Positions 9,060 through 16,321 of a stretch of 45,014 nucleotides of DNA are shown here, piece by piece. The position numbers were made by a program, and so were the translations under genes. The notes beneath the pieces are model-generated. The model did not search any database and had not been told where the DNA came from. It was given only the letters and a program-made list of their open reading frames with translations. The stretch comes from an uncultured Caulobacter sp. (GTDB lineage Bacteria > Pseudomonadota > Alphaproteobacteria > Caulobacterales > Caulobacteraceae), in the NCBI GenBank assembly GCA_937925635.1, contig CALALX010000068.1:1-45014 (forward strand), in the 5' to 3' direction. The stretch's first letter is position 1. Each line of letters starts with the position of its first letter.

Positions 9060-9751
9060 CAGTCAGGCGCCAGCCGGTATCCGACGCCGCGAACGGTCTG
9101 CAGGTAGCGGGGGTTCTTGGGGTCGTCCTCGATCTTGCGGCGCAGTCGGGTGACCTGGACATCGACGGCGCGACCGGTGATGTCGGCGGTGTCGCGCGCC
9201 AGTTCGAGCCGGTCGACCGGCACATTGGACGACTTCGCCAGCCGCCGCATCAGCTCGACCTCGGCCTCGGTCAGGCGGATCGGGGCGCCGTCGCGGGTCA
9301 GCTCGCCACGTTCCATGTCGAAGGCGCAAGCGCCGAGGCCCAGCACGGTGGGACCGGAGTCGCGCGGCCCGGCGCGACGCAGGATGGCTTCGATGCGCAG
9401 CAGCAGCTCCTGCGGCTCGAAGGGCTTGGGCAGGTAGTCATCGACTCCGATGGTCAGGCCCTCGATGCGGTCGCCGGCCTCGCCGCGCGCGGTCAGCATC
9501 AGGATCGGCGTGCGGCCAGGCGCGTCGGTGCGGGCCCGAAGGCGGCGGGCGAACGAGAAGCCGTCCTCGCCCGGCATCATCACGTCGAGCACCAGCAGGT
9601 CGAAGTCGAGGGTGTCGACCAGCCGCGCGGCCGAGGCGGCGTCGGCCGCGCCGGTCACGCGGAAGCCGGACCGCGACAGGTACTCCTTGAGCAGGTCGCG
9701 AATGCGGTCGTCGTCGTCGACCACCAGCAGGTGACGGTCCGATCCGGTCAA
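9059..9751 (-). CDS. OmpR-family response regulator (PetR-like)
   Basis: This is a 230-aa DNA-binding response regulator. The receiver domain has the acidic pocket at Asp12-Asp15, the phosphoacceptor Asp56 in VLDVMMPGEDG, Thr87 and Lys109 in YLPKPF. The C-terminal winged helix has the OmpR-type ending VTRLRRKIEDDP and RGVGYRL. I chose the TTG start at 9751: GGAGG lies at a good distance upstream and the receiver domain begins right after it. The ATG at 9838 would add 29 unrelated residues lying inside the MarR gene. The MarR-response regulator order recalls petP-petR of Rhodobacter capsulatus; orthology is inferred. Confidence 0.92.
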
Positions 9752-9752
9752 C

Positions 9753-10241
9753 TCAGCCCTCCTCGCGGCGCAGACCCACGCCCGTGCGCGGCCCCGCCAG
9801 CGCGGCGAGAATGCGCCGGGCGCCGGCCACGCCGTCAAGTCCGCCGGTGCGGTAGGCGCGGGCGATCATCGCGCGCAGGCGCTCGCCGACACGCGCCTCG
9901 AACGCCAGGCCCTCGGGCGTCAGCCGGGTCGGACGCCGTCGCGCGTCCAGGTCGCCGCCTTCGATCTCGGCGAGGCCCAGCTTCAGAAGGTCTCCGAGCG
10001 AGCGGCTGGCCGCCTGCTTCGACAAGCCGGTGAGCCGGGCCAGATCCCGCGCGCCGACGCCCGGCCGCCGGCGCAGCAGGAAGGCGGCGCGCCAGTGCGG
10101 CCGGCCCAGGCCCTTCGCCTCGTTTTCGAGGGCCGCGTCGACCGCCGTCCAAAGGCTCGCTTCGGCCAGCAGCATGAGCTCCAGACCCGAATCGAGCTCC
10201 TCATCGCGCAGGATCAGCCGGGGATCGGCCGCAATGGTCAT
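9753..10241 (-). CDS. MarR-family transcriptional regulator (PetP-like)
   Basis: This is a 162-aa winged-helix regulator. The recognition region runs GARDLARLTGLSKQAASRSLGDLLKLGLAE (about residues 62-92) and is followed by a wing with DARRRPTRLTPEG, the usual MarR pattern. The gene ends one base before the TTG start of the response regulator, so the two proteins are probably co-translated. It is divergent from the aminotransferase gene, with an 80-bp shared region. MarR proteins usually bind a small ligand; the ligand here is unknown. The resemblance to PetP rests on gene order and size. Confidence 0.85.
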   Translation of the reverse strand: MTIAADPRLILRDEELDSGLELMLLAEASLWTAVDAALENEAKGLGRPHWRAAFLLRRRPGVGARDLARLTGLSKQAASRSLGDLLKLGLAEIEGGDLDARRRPTRLTPEGLAFEARVGERLRAMIARAYRTGGLDGVAGARRILAALAGPRTGVGLRREEG

Positions 10242-10259
10242 GAAATCAGGCCAATCTGT

Positions 10260-10288
10260 TTGACGGCAAGGCGTCGAGGGCGTCTAAG
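10260..10288 (+). promoter_or_regulatory. Candidate housekeeping promoter of the aminotransferase gene
   Basis: A TTGACG -35 element (10260-10265) is followed after 17 bases by TCTAAG (10283-10288), which resembles the Caulobacter sigma-73 -10 element. The implied start point near 10295 leaves a short leader with the AAAGGAGG ribosome binding site at 10303-10310. Seen by eye only. Confidence 0.45.
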
Positions 10289-10321
10289 GTCGCGGTTTCC
10301 TTGAAAGGAGGAATACTCGAA

Positions 10322-11209
10322 ATGTCTCTCGTTCCCTTCGACGATCGCGACGGTTGGATCTGGCTGGACGGCCAGTTCGTGCCCTGGCGCGAGGCGAAGG
10401 TGCACGTACTCACGCACGGCCTCCACTACGCCTCTTCGGTGTTCGAGGGCGAGCGGATGTACGGCGGGGAGATCTTCGAGCTCACGGCTCATACCGAGCG
10501 GCTGTTCAAGTCGGCGGAGATCCTGGACTTCAAGATTCCGTACACGGTGTCGGAGATCGACGAGGCCTGCAAGGCGACCTGCGCCCGGAATGGCCTGACA
10601 GATTGTTACGTTCGTCCGATCGCCTGGCGCGGCTCGGAGATGATCGGCGTCTCGGCTCAGCAGTCGAAGATCCACGTCGCCATCGCGGTGTGGGAATGGC
10701 CGAGCTACTACGATCTCGAGCAGAGGAAGAAGGGCGTGCGCCTGACCTGGGCCAAGTACGACCGGCCCTCGCCCAAGACGGCGCCGACCGCGGCCAAGGC
10801 GGCGGGCCTCTACATGATCTGCACCATCTCCAAGCACATCGCCGAGAAGGAAGGCTACTCCGACGCCATGTTCCTGGACTACCGGGGCTATGTGTCCGAG
10901 GCGACCGGCGCCAACGTCTTCTTCGTCAAGGACGGCGTGCTGCACACTCCGACGCCCGACTGCTTCCTGGACGGCATCACGCGCCGGACGGTGATGCGGC
11001 TGGCGAAGGAGCGCGGCTATCAACTGGTCGAGCGCCACATCCTTCCCGAGGAACTGGCTGACTTCCAGGAGTGCTTCATCGTGGGCACCGCCGCCGAGGT
11101 GACTCCGGTGGCGGAGATCGGCGACTACCGGTTCACCCCCGGCAAGATCTCGCTGACCCTGATGGACGACTACGCCCGGCTGGTCCGGCGGGAAGTCGTA
11201 CCGGCCTGA
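10322..11209 (+). CDS. ilvE: Branched-chain amino acid aminotransferase (class IV)
   Basis: This PLP enzyme performs the last, reversible step of Leu, Ile and Val synthesis. The 295-aa protein has Lys159 in TAAKAAGLY, the expected PLP lysine. It also has YVSEATGANVFF with the conserved Glu, and DGITRRTVMRLA and GTAAEVTPV near the C-terminus, all class IV signatures. The N-terminal THGLHYASSVFEGERMY is the typical BCAT motif. I chose the ATG at 10322 because the strong AAAGGAGG lies about 11 bases upstream; the ATG at 10301 precedes that site. Confidence 0.93.
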   Translation: MSLVPFDDRDGWIWLDGQFVPWREAKVHVLTHGLHYASSVFEGERMYGGEIFELTAHTERLFKSAEILDFKIPYTVSEIDEACKATCARNGLTDCYVRPIAWRGSEMIGVSAQQSKIHVAIAVWEWPSYYDLEQRKKGVRLTWAKYDRPSPKTAPTAAKAAGLYMICTISKHIAEKEGYSDAMFLDYRGYVSEATGANVFFVKDGVLHTPTPDCFLDGITRRTVMRLAKERGYQLVERHILPEELADFQECFIVGTAAEVTPVAEIGDYRFTPGKISLTLMDDYARLVRREVVPA

Positions 11210-11243
11210 ACGCACGCCGTCCGCGAGGGTTGATGGTCGGGCG

Positions 11244-12206
11244 CTAGACCGCCGCCAGCCTGGCTTCCAGCTCGGCCAATCGCCGCCGGGTGACCTGCAG
11301 ATCCTCGCCGTACTGCTGCGGGTCGGCGGCGGCGAGCTTGCCGGCGATGTCGAAGCTCTCGCGATACAGGTCCAGGGCGCGCACGCGGTGGCCCCGGTCC
11401 TCGCGCGCGTCCGCCAGCCGCTCCAACGCCAGCGACAGGGCGCGGCGACCCTCGTTGCCGGTGTCGACGGCGGCCAGGGCGCGGCGTATCTCCAGCGCCT
11501 CCTCATAGGCTTCGACGGCGGCGTCCAGCCGACCCTCGTCCTGGGCCGCGTCGCCGACGCCGGTCAGAACGCCGGCCAGCATGGCCATGCGGCGGGGATC
11601 GGTCGGGGCGGACGAGGCTAGGCCTCGCGCGCTGGCCAGGGCGATCTCGTACGCTTCCGCCGCCTCGTCGGACGCGCCCTGCGAGCGCGCGAAGTCGCCG
11701 AGGTCCTGGGCGGCGAGCAGCCGCTCCTCATCGTTGGTCGCGAACGAATGAAGCCGCCGGGCAAGACCGGCGGCCGACGTCCACTGTTCTGACTGGACGA
11801 GACTTCGGAGTTGCGCGCGCATCTCGGCGAAGCCCCCGTCGCCGACCGCCTCCACGGCGTGCGGCGGATCAGCCGTCGGCGGCGGAGCGGACACGACGGT
11901 CGCCGTATGGCTCGCGTGGTCCGCTTCCCCTTCCGCCGCCGACGGCTCCGGAGCGACGTCGACATCAACCGCCGGCGCGGACCGGCGCCCGCGACCGCCG
12001 CCGCCGCCGCCGGGCAGGACCGCGGACAGGACCGCCGCAAGTCCCAGCAGGGAGACACCCCAGCCGATGAAGGGCCGGTGTCCCTCGAACAGGCCGAGCG
12101 GCACGGCCGGCAGGGTGATGTCGACGACGCCCTTCGGCGCGAGAACGGCCCAGCCCAAGGCCAGAAGCGCCGCCCCCAGCAGCAATCTCAGGATCCTCGA
12201 AACCAT
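11244..12206 (-). CDS. Membrane-anchored TPR-repeat protein
   Basis: I do not recognise a named family. The 320-aa protein has two N-terminal hydrophobic segments (about 4-24 and 47-65), a Gly run (about 66-71) and a Pro/Ala/Glu-rich linker to about residue 130. A helical domain of tetratricopeptide-like repeats then runs to the end; DEAAEAYEIAL and DAAVEAYEEALEIRRALA are the clearest TPR cores. C-terminal repeats such as VRALDLYRESFDIA continue the pattern. It is probably a protein-interaction scaffold facing one side of the inner membrane. It is the last gene of the - strand series that starts at 14633, with 137 bp between it and the preceding gene. Confidence 0.7.
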   Translation of the reverse strand: MVSRILRLLLGAALLALGWAVLAPKGVVDITLPAVPLGLFEGHRPFIGWGVSLLGLAAVLSAVLPGGGGGGRGRRSAPAVDVDVAPEPSAAEGEADHASHTATVVSAPPPTADPPHAVEAVGDGGFAEMRAQLRSLVQSEQWTSAAGLARRLHSFATNDEERLLAAQDLGDFARSQGASDEAAEAYEIALASARGLASSAPTDPRRMAMLAGVLTGVGDAAQDEGRLDAAVEAYEEALEIRRALAAVDTGNEGRRALSLALERLADAREDRGHRVRALDLYRESFDIAGKLAAADPQQYGEDLQVTRRRLAELEARLAAV

Positions 12207-12343
12207 GCCTGCCCCCGTCTTCCTCGCGTCGAACCCACGCGAGTGCGGCAGGCGCGGCGGGGGAGGTCACCCGCCTGCAACCCTCAGGGGAGAGCTCTTT
12301 GAAGAAGTGCCCGTTCCTTAGGCTATAAGGGGTTGCGGCGCCT

Positions 12344-12745
12344 CTAGAGCAGCCACGCGTCGGGTCGGGGATAGGCTTCGTCCTGGGCCAGATACACCAG
12401 GCCGACCACGCACCGGACGTAGAACCAGACCCCCACCACGCAGACAATCAGGATGCCCACGGCCAGGATCGGGAGACCGATCAGGATCAGCGACAGAACG
12501 CCGCCGACGATGCAGAGGGCGACCCCGATCAGAAACCACCAGATCGTCTTCCAGAACGTCTGGATCAGGAAGTCGTAGTGGGTCGCCATTCGCGGTCCCG
12601 CCGTCGTGCGGTTGGCGTAGGCGATGACCAGGCCGATGACGACGGTCAGCAGCACCGACATCGCACCGAAGATGTAGAGCGCATAGACCACGGCCGGGAG
12701 GACGCGATCCTCATGTGGCTTGGCGACGGGAACGGTCTCGGTCAT
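12344..12745 (-). CDS. DUF4870-type small membrane protein
   Basis: This 133-aa inner-membrane protein resembles the DUF4870 (Tic20-like) family. Three hydrophobic segments are visible: VVYALYIFGAMSVLLTVVIG, TIWWFLIGVALCIVGGVLSL and a long LPILAVGILIVCVVGVWFYV stretch that leads into the conserved end RCVVGLVYLAQDE. The function of the family is unknown. I chose the ATG at 12745, which has GGAGG at a good distance; an upstream ATG at 12799 would add an unconvincing Arg-rich start. Confidence 0.78.
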   Translation of the reverse strand: MTETVPVAKPHEDRVLPAVVYALYIFGAMSVLLTVVIGLVIAYANRTTAGPRMATHYDFLIQTFWKTIWWFLIGVALCIVGGVLSLILIGLPILAVGILIVCVVGVWFYVRCVVGLVYLAQDEAYPRPDAWLL

Positions 12746-12808
12746 CGGCTGCCTCCAAACAGTCGTGGGCATGCTCGCCGCAAACGCCCGGCGACGCAAA
12801 TCCGCTCC

Positions 12809-13363
12809 CTACGGAACCAGGGCGCGGGGCAGGTCGCGCGGATCGAGCGGCGGAGCCGCCGGGCGCAGCCACGGCGTCACCGCGAAGATCAGCAGCAGCG
12901 GAAACGACAGACGCGCCGCCAGGCTGACGCCCAGCCCGAACGCGCCGGCGGTCAGGGAGAACAGCAGGAGAGCCCCCACGCCCGCGCTGAGCAGGGCGAT
13001 GGTCCAGGTTACGGCGCCCTGGGGGCCGAGGCCGGCCTGGACGACCCGCGCGGCCGGCGCGACCTCCGCCAGCCTGCCGGCGACGGCGCGGACCAGGGCG
13101 CCATAGGTCTCGCTGCGGTCCTCGAACCGGCCCGGCCCCTCCCAGCTGTGCGAGGTCAGGGTGATGCGCCGGCGACGGAAGGCCAGCCAGGCGCCGCATC
13201 GGCCGTCCGGTCCCGGCGGGGCCAGGATCAGGCGGCGCGCCCCGGCCAGAGGCCAGCGGCGCTCGCGCCTGCCCGTGGTCTCGATGAGGACGTCGCCCTC
13301 CAGCCGCCAGGTCGTCGGCGGCCGCAGCGGGGCCAGCCGCGCGCCATGGGAGAGGCCGGTCAG
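12809..13363 (-). CDS. Hypothetical membrane protein, start codon uncertain
   Basis: I do not recognise this protein. Up to 184 residues are readable after the folB stop. The N-terminal part is Arg-rich with strand-like patterns (TWRLEGDVLIETTGRRERRW, RRITLTSHSW). A helix follows (ETYGALVRAVAGRLAEV), then two hydrophobic segments (about 113-135 and 145-165) and a short Pro-rich tail. No ATG, GTG or TTG lies in this frame between the folB stop and the conserved-looking part. A CTG overlapping the folB stop as CTGA (13363-13360) is the best candidate; otherwise translation starts inside folB. Codon pattern and position between folB and the DUF4870 gene support a real gene. Confidence 0.6.
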   Translation of the reverse strand: MTGLSHGARLAPLRPPTTWRLEGDVLIETTGRRERRWPLAGARRLILAPPGPDGRCGAWLAFRRRRITLTSHSWEGPGRFEDRSETYGALVRAVAGRLAEVAPAARVVQAGLGPQGAVTWTIALLSAGVGALLLFSLTAGAFGLGVSLAARLSFPLLLIFAVTPWLRPAAPPLDPRDLPRALVP

Positions 13364-13767
13364 GCGCGGACCGCCGTGATCTCGACGCCGGCGGCGACGG
13401 CGTCGGGGGCCAGCGCCAGAGGTTTTTCGACCCGCACCCTGGCGCGGGTGACGCGCGGATCGGCCAGACACAGCTCGGCCAGTCGCTCGGCGAAGACCTC
13501 GACCAGTTCGATGTGGCCGGACGCCGCGAGCGCCTTGGCGTCGTTGCGGATGGTTTCGTAGTTGAGGGTGTCGCCCAGATGTCGGGCGCCGGCGGCCGCG
13601 ACATCCAGCTCGACGTCGATGACCAGCGGCTGGGTCTGGCCGTACTCGTGTCGATAGACCCCGACCTCGGCCTCGACCGTCAGGCCGCGCACGAAGACCT
13701 TGGTGATGATGACCTTGGCGTTGGTGGCGGGGGCCTCCGGTTGGTCGTGAAGGGGAGAAGCGGCCAC
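13360..13767 (-). CDS. folB: Dihydroneopterin aldolase
   Basis: FolB cleaves 7,8-dihydroneopterin to 6-hydroxymethyl-dihydropterin in folate synthesis. The 135-aa protein shows the family course VFVRGLTVEAEVGVYRHEYGQTQPLVIDVEL, the conserved LNYETIRNDA and the ending RVRVEKPLALAPDAVAAGVEI. The first ~15 residues are a non-conserved extension. The start is GTG at 13767, preceded by a GAGGG stretch. The gene lies 7 bases after the SDR stop, and its own stop overlaps the next frame. The tight link to a pteridine-reductase-like SDR points to a small pterin/folate operon. Confidence 0.9.
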   Translation of the reverse strand: MAASPLHDQPEAPATNAKVIITKVFVRGLTVEAEVGVYRHEYGQTQPLVIDVELDVAAAGARHLGDTLNYETIRNDAKALAASGHIELVEVFAERLAELCLADPRVTRARVRVEKPLALAPDAVAAGVEITAVRA

Positions 13768-13774
13768 GGCGCCC

Positions 13775-14524
13775 TCAGCTCTGGAAATCGACGATGTCCG
13801 GCGTCCGCCAGGCGAGATGCTGGCCGCTGTCCACGGCGATCATCTGGCCCGTGACCGCCCTTGCGTCAATGAGGTAGCGCAGCGCCGCGGCGATGTCCTC
13901 GCCGGTCACCCGACGGCCGAGCGGCGTGCCCGCCGCCTCGGCCTCGAAGCTGCCCGGCGCCTGGTGGACCGAGCCGAACGTGGGCCCTGGGCCGATCGCG
14001 TTGACGCGGATGCGCGGCGCCAGCGCCTGGGCCATGGTCCGGGTGGCGTGCCAGAGGGCGGCCTTGCTCAGGCTGTAGCCGAAGTACTGCGGCGTCGGCC
14101 GCCAGACTCGCTGATCGATGATGTTGACCACCAGCCCGGCGCGGTCGGCCTGCAGGGCGGCGACGAAGGCCTGGGCGAGCATCACCGGAGCCCGGACGTT
14201 GGTCGCCATGTGGGCGTCGAGGTCGGCGGCCGTCGCCGTCTCCAGCCGGTCGTCGAGGAACAGCGAGGCGTTGTTGACCAGCAGGGTCACGGGCCCGAGG
14301 GCCTCGGCCCGCGCCACGAGCGTGCCGGCGTCGGGGGCGGTCAGGTCGCCCGACAGCAGGACCGCCTGGCGGCCCAGATTGCGGATGGCGGCGACGGTCT
14401 CCTCGCCGTCGGAGTCGGCGTGGCGTTGGTGGACGGCGACGTCAAAGCCCGCGCGGGCGGCTTCCAGCGCCAGGGCGCGGCCGATGCGCCGGCCGGCGGC
14501 TGTGACCAGCGCGACGCCGTTCAT
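13775..14524 (-). CDS. SDR family oxidoreductase, pteridine reductase/FolM-like
   Basis: This is a 249-aa short-chain dehydrogenase. Its cofactor loop reads TAAGRRIG (residues 8-15), with Arg13 where classical SDRs have Gly. This TGxxxRxG form is the mark of pteridine reductases and FolM, which reduce dihydropterin or dihydrofolate with NADPH. NNAS, IIDQR and the YSLSK catalytic tetrad follow in order. Being directly upstream of folB supports a pterin substrate. I infer a dihydromonapterin or dihydrofolate reductase role and leave the symbol empty because activity cannot be read directly. No clear ribosome binding site is seen; a 30-residue ORF ends 16 bases upstream and may couple translation. 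Confidence 0.85.
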   Translation of the reverse strand: MNGVALVTAAGRRIGRALALEAARAGFDVAVHQRHADSDGEETVAAIRNLGRQAVLLSGDLTAPDAGTLVARAEALGPVTLLVNNASLFLDDRLETATAADLDAHMATNVRAPVMLAQAFVAALQADRAGLVVNIIDQRVWRPTPQYFGYSLSKAALWHATRTMAQALAPRIRVNAIGPGPTFGSVHQAPGSFEAEAAGTPLGRRVTGEDIAAALRYLIDARAVTGQMIAVDSGQHLAWRTPDIVDFQS

Positions 14525-14540
14525 GGCAGGACGGCGTGGG

Positions 14541-14633
14541 TCAGTCGACGCTGCCGAACTCGAAGACGTTCAGGGCGCCGAGCACGACGACGAAGCCGAG
14601 GATGATGCAGATCGCGAGATAGCCTTCGGACAT
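14541..14633 (-). CDS. 30-residue single-pass membrane protein
   Basis: This very small ORF starts with ATG at 14633, has GGAG about 8 bases upstream, and ends with TGA at 14541, 16 bases before the SDR gene. The product begins MSEGYLAICIILGF, continues with a hydrophobic stretch ending near residue 22, and closes with an acidic tail ending SVD. It would be a single transmembrane helix with short soluble ends. It belongs to no family I can name. Good Shine-Dalgarno spacing, a coherent membrane helix and a position at the head of the SDR-folB operon support a real gene. It could also be a leader peptide. Confidence 0.6.
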   Translation of the reverse strand: MSEGYLAICIILGFVVVLGALNVFEFGSVD

Positions 14634-14713
14634 GTCGAACTCCGGATGAATTTGTGATCCGGGCTTTAGCCCCCGGCCTCGCGCGCCGCAAGTCGCCGTC
14701 GTAGGCTGCGGCG

Positions 14714-15184
14714 ATGTCCCTCAAGCGTCGCCTCTATCGCTGGCTGCTGCCGGCCTATCGCTTCGCCATGCGGCGCCTGCGGGGGCTGACGCTGGGCGTG
14801 CGGGTGATGGTTTTCGACGACGAGGGGCGCGTTCTGCTGATCGAGCACAGCTATACGCCGGGCTGGCACTTCCCCGGCGGCGGCGTGGAGCGCGGCGAGG
14901 CGCTCGAGGAATCGGCGATCCGGGAGCTTGAGGAAGAGGCCGGCGTCCGCCCGGCCGGCCGGCTGACGCTGCTGTCGGCGCACGACAACCGCGCCGTCTT
15001 TCCCGGCGATCATGTGGTGCTCTACCGACTCGACGCCTGGACCTTGACGCCGCCGACCGCCAAGGGCGAGATCTTGCGTTGTGAGTGGTTCGACCCGCGC
15101 GCCCTGCCGGAGGGCGCGACCGGCGGCACGCGCCGCCGCATCGCCGAGATGCTGGACGGAACGCCCCCCGACCTGCTCTGGTAG
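14714..15184 (+). CDS. Nudix hydrolase
   Basis: This 156-aa enzyme belongs to the family that hydrolyses nucleoside diphosphates linked to another group. The Nudix box is complete: Gly56, Glu62, then R70-E71-L72-x-E74-E75-x-G77-V78, which is the exact GX5EX7REUXEEXGU spacing. The N-terminal ~25 residues are basic with a hydrophobic patch (YRWLLPAYRF) and could sit at the membrane. The substrate is not evident. It is divergent from the 30-residue ORF with an 80-bp gap. Confidence 0.9.
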   Translation: MSLKRRLYRWLLPAYRFAMRRLRGLTLGVRVMVFDDEGRVLLIEHSYTPGWHFPGGGVERGEALEESAIRELEEEAGVRPAGRLTLLSAHDNRAVFPGDHVVLYRLDAWTLTPPTAKGEILRCEWFDPRALPEGATGGTRRRIAEMLDGTPPDLLW

Positions 15185-15204
15185 ACACCACAAACACCGA
15201 GCGT

Positions 15205-15262
15205 GCCCGTGAAGGCGGGGACCCAAGCCGAGCCAGCTTGGACCCCCGCCTGCGCGGGGGCC
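15205..15262. repeat. Short imperfect palindromic repeat (REP-like)
   Basis: This element lies between the Nudix and SMP-30 genes. Arms of 14 bases at 15215-15228 (GCGGGGACCCAAGC) and 15236-15249 (GCTTGGACCCCCGC) pair with two mismatches around a 7-base spacer. A further CGCCTGCGCGGGGG stem follows. The style (GGCGGGGACCCA) is that of REP-like units that I know to be common in alphaproteobacterial intergenic DNA. Only one copy is seen in this window. Confidence 0.55.
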
Positions 15263-15281
15263 ATCGGAAAAGGGGTAGGGA

Positions 15282-16229
15282 ATGGTCCAGCAGATTCCGG
15301 TGTCCGCCTTCGAGAAGATCGCGGTCGGCATCGACCGGCCCGAGGACGTGGTCGTCGGCAAGGACGGCCGGGTGTTCGCCTCGGACCACCAGTGCGCGGT
15401 GGCCGAGATCCATCCGTCCGGCGCCTTCGTGCGCATGGGTCCGAAGGGCGGCGCGCCCAACGGCATCAACATGGACCTGCAGGGCCGCATCCTGATCGCC
15501 AACTTCGGCATCTACGATCGGGAGGAGGGGCCGCTGCAACGGTTCGACCCGCTGACCGGCGCGCATGAGACCCTGGTCGCCGAGGTCGGGGGGCGGCGGC
15601 TGACCAGCGCCAACTACCCGGTGCTCGACCGCGCCGGGAACATCTGGTGCGCCAACTCGACCCACGCCGAGACCTGGCCCCAGGCGCTGGACGGCCGCGC
15701 CGACGGCTTCATCTTCGTGCTGCGGCCGGACGGTTCGAGCGAGATCGTCGCCGACGGGCTGAAGTTTCCCAACGGGATGGCGCTGTCGGCCGACGATCGC
15801 TGGCTCTATTGCGCTCAGACCAGCGCCGCCGACGTGCTGCGCTTCGAGGTCCTGCCCGGCGGCAAGTTGGGGCCGGGCGAGCGCTACGGCCCGGTGCTCG
15901 GCCGCCTCGTCGACGCCGCGCAGGCTCAGGCCGAGGCGGACGCCGCCCACCATCCCGAGGACCTCGGCTACACAGACGGCGTCGGCATGGACGCGGAGGG
16001 AAACCTGTGGGTCTGCCTGCCCGCCGCCAACAAGGTCGTGGCCATCACGCCGTCGGGCCAAGTCGAAGTCGTCTGTCATGATCCGTCGGGCGCGGTGATC
16101 AACCACCCGACCAACGTCACCTGGGGCGGGCCGGACCTTATGGACCTCTACATCGGCTCGATCCGCGCCGACTACGTGCTCAAGACGCGCAGTCCGGTGG
16201 CGGGCCAGCCGCACGTGCACCAGCTGTGA
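15282..16229 (+). CDS. SMP-30/gluconolactonase/LRE family protein
   Basis: This 315-aa six-bladed beta-propeller protein belongs to the family of metal-dependent lactonases (gluconolactonase, regucalcin) and strictosidine-synthase-like enzymes. Repeating blade motifs are visible: GKDGRVFASD, DLQGRILIANF, DRAGNIWCANS, ADDRWLYCAQT and DAEGNLWVCLPA. FPNGMALS holds the Asn of the metal site, and the late GVGMDAEGN carries the expected Asp. There is no signal peptide, so it is cytosolic. It lies upstream of an aldehyde dehydrogenase gene. The substrate is probably a sugar or aromatic lactone; this cannot be narrowed further. Confidence 0.85.
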   Translation: MVQQIPVSAFEKIAVGIDRPEDVVVGKDGRVFASDHQCAVAEIHPSGAFVRMGPKGGAPNGINMDLQGRILIANFGIYDREEGPLQRFDPLTGAHETLVAEVGGRRLTSANYPVLDRAGNIWCANSTHAETWPQALDGRADGFIFVLRPDGSSEIVADGLKFPNGMALSADDRWLYCAQTSAADVLRFEVLPGGKLGPGERYGPVLGRLVDAAQAQAEADAAHHPEDLGYTDGVGMDAEGNLWVCLPAANKVVAITPSGQVEVVCHDPSGAVINHPTNVTWGGPDLMDLYIGSIRADYVLKTRSPVAGQPHVHQL

Positions 16230-16261
16230 GAAGGCCCCTTCCACACCTGAACCGCGATAAC

Positions 16262-16275
16262 TAAACTAACGTTTG
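16262..16275. promoter_or_regulatory. PsrA-like inverted repeat upstream of aldehyde dehydrogenase gene
   Basis: The sequence TAAACTAACGTTTG has AAAC and GTTT arms around a 4-base spacer and lies 46 bases before the chosen start codon. It has the same YAAAC-N4-GTTTG form as the sites at 32609 and 39076. PsrA of Pseudomonas, a TetR-family fatty-acid sensor, binds S-AAAC-N2-4-GTTT-S. That a PsrA-like protein binds here is inferred. Confidence 0.45.
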
Positions 16276-16321
16276 AAGAGGCCTCCCGGAGAGGCCCGCC
16301 TCGACGCCAAGGGAGATGGTG

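Noticed and set aside
14652..14672. CCGGGCTTTAGCCCCCGG hairpin between the 30-residue ORF and the Nudix gene as a terminator
   Set aside because: It lies between divergent starts, has no T-run and only about 4-5 clean base pairs, so termination is unlikely.
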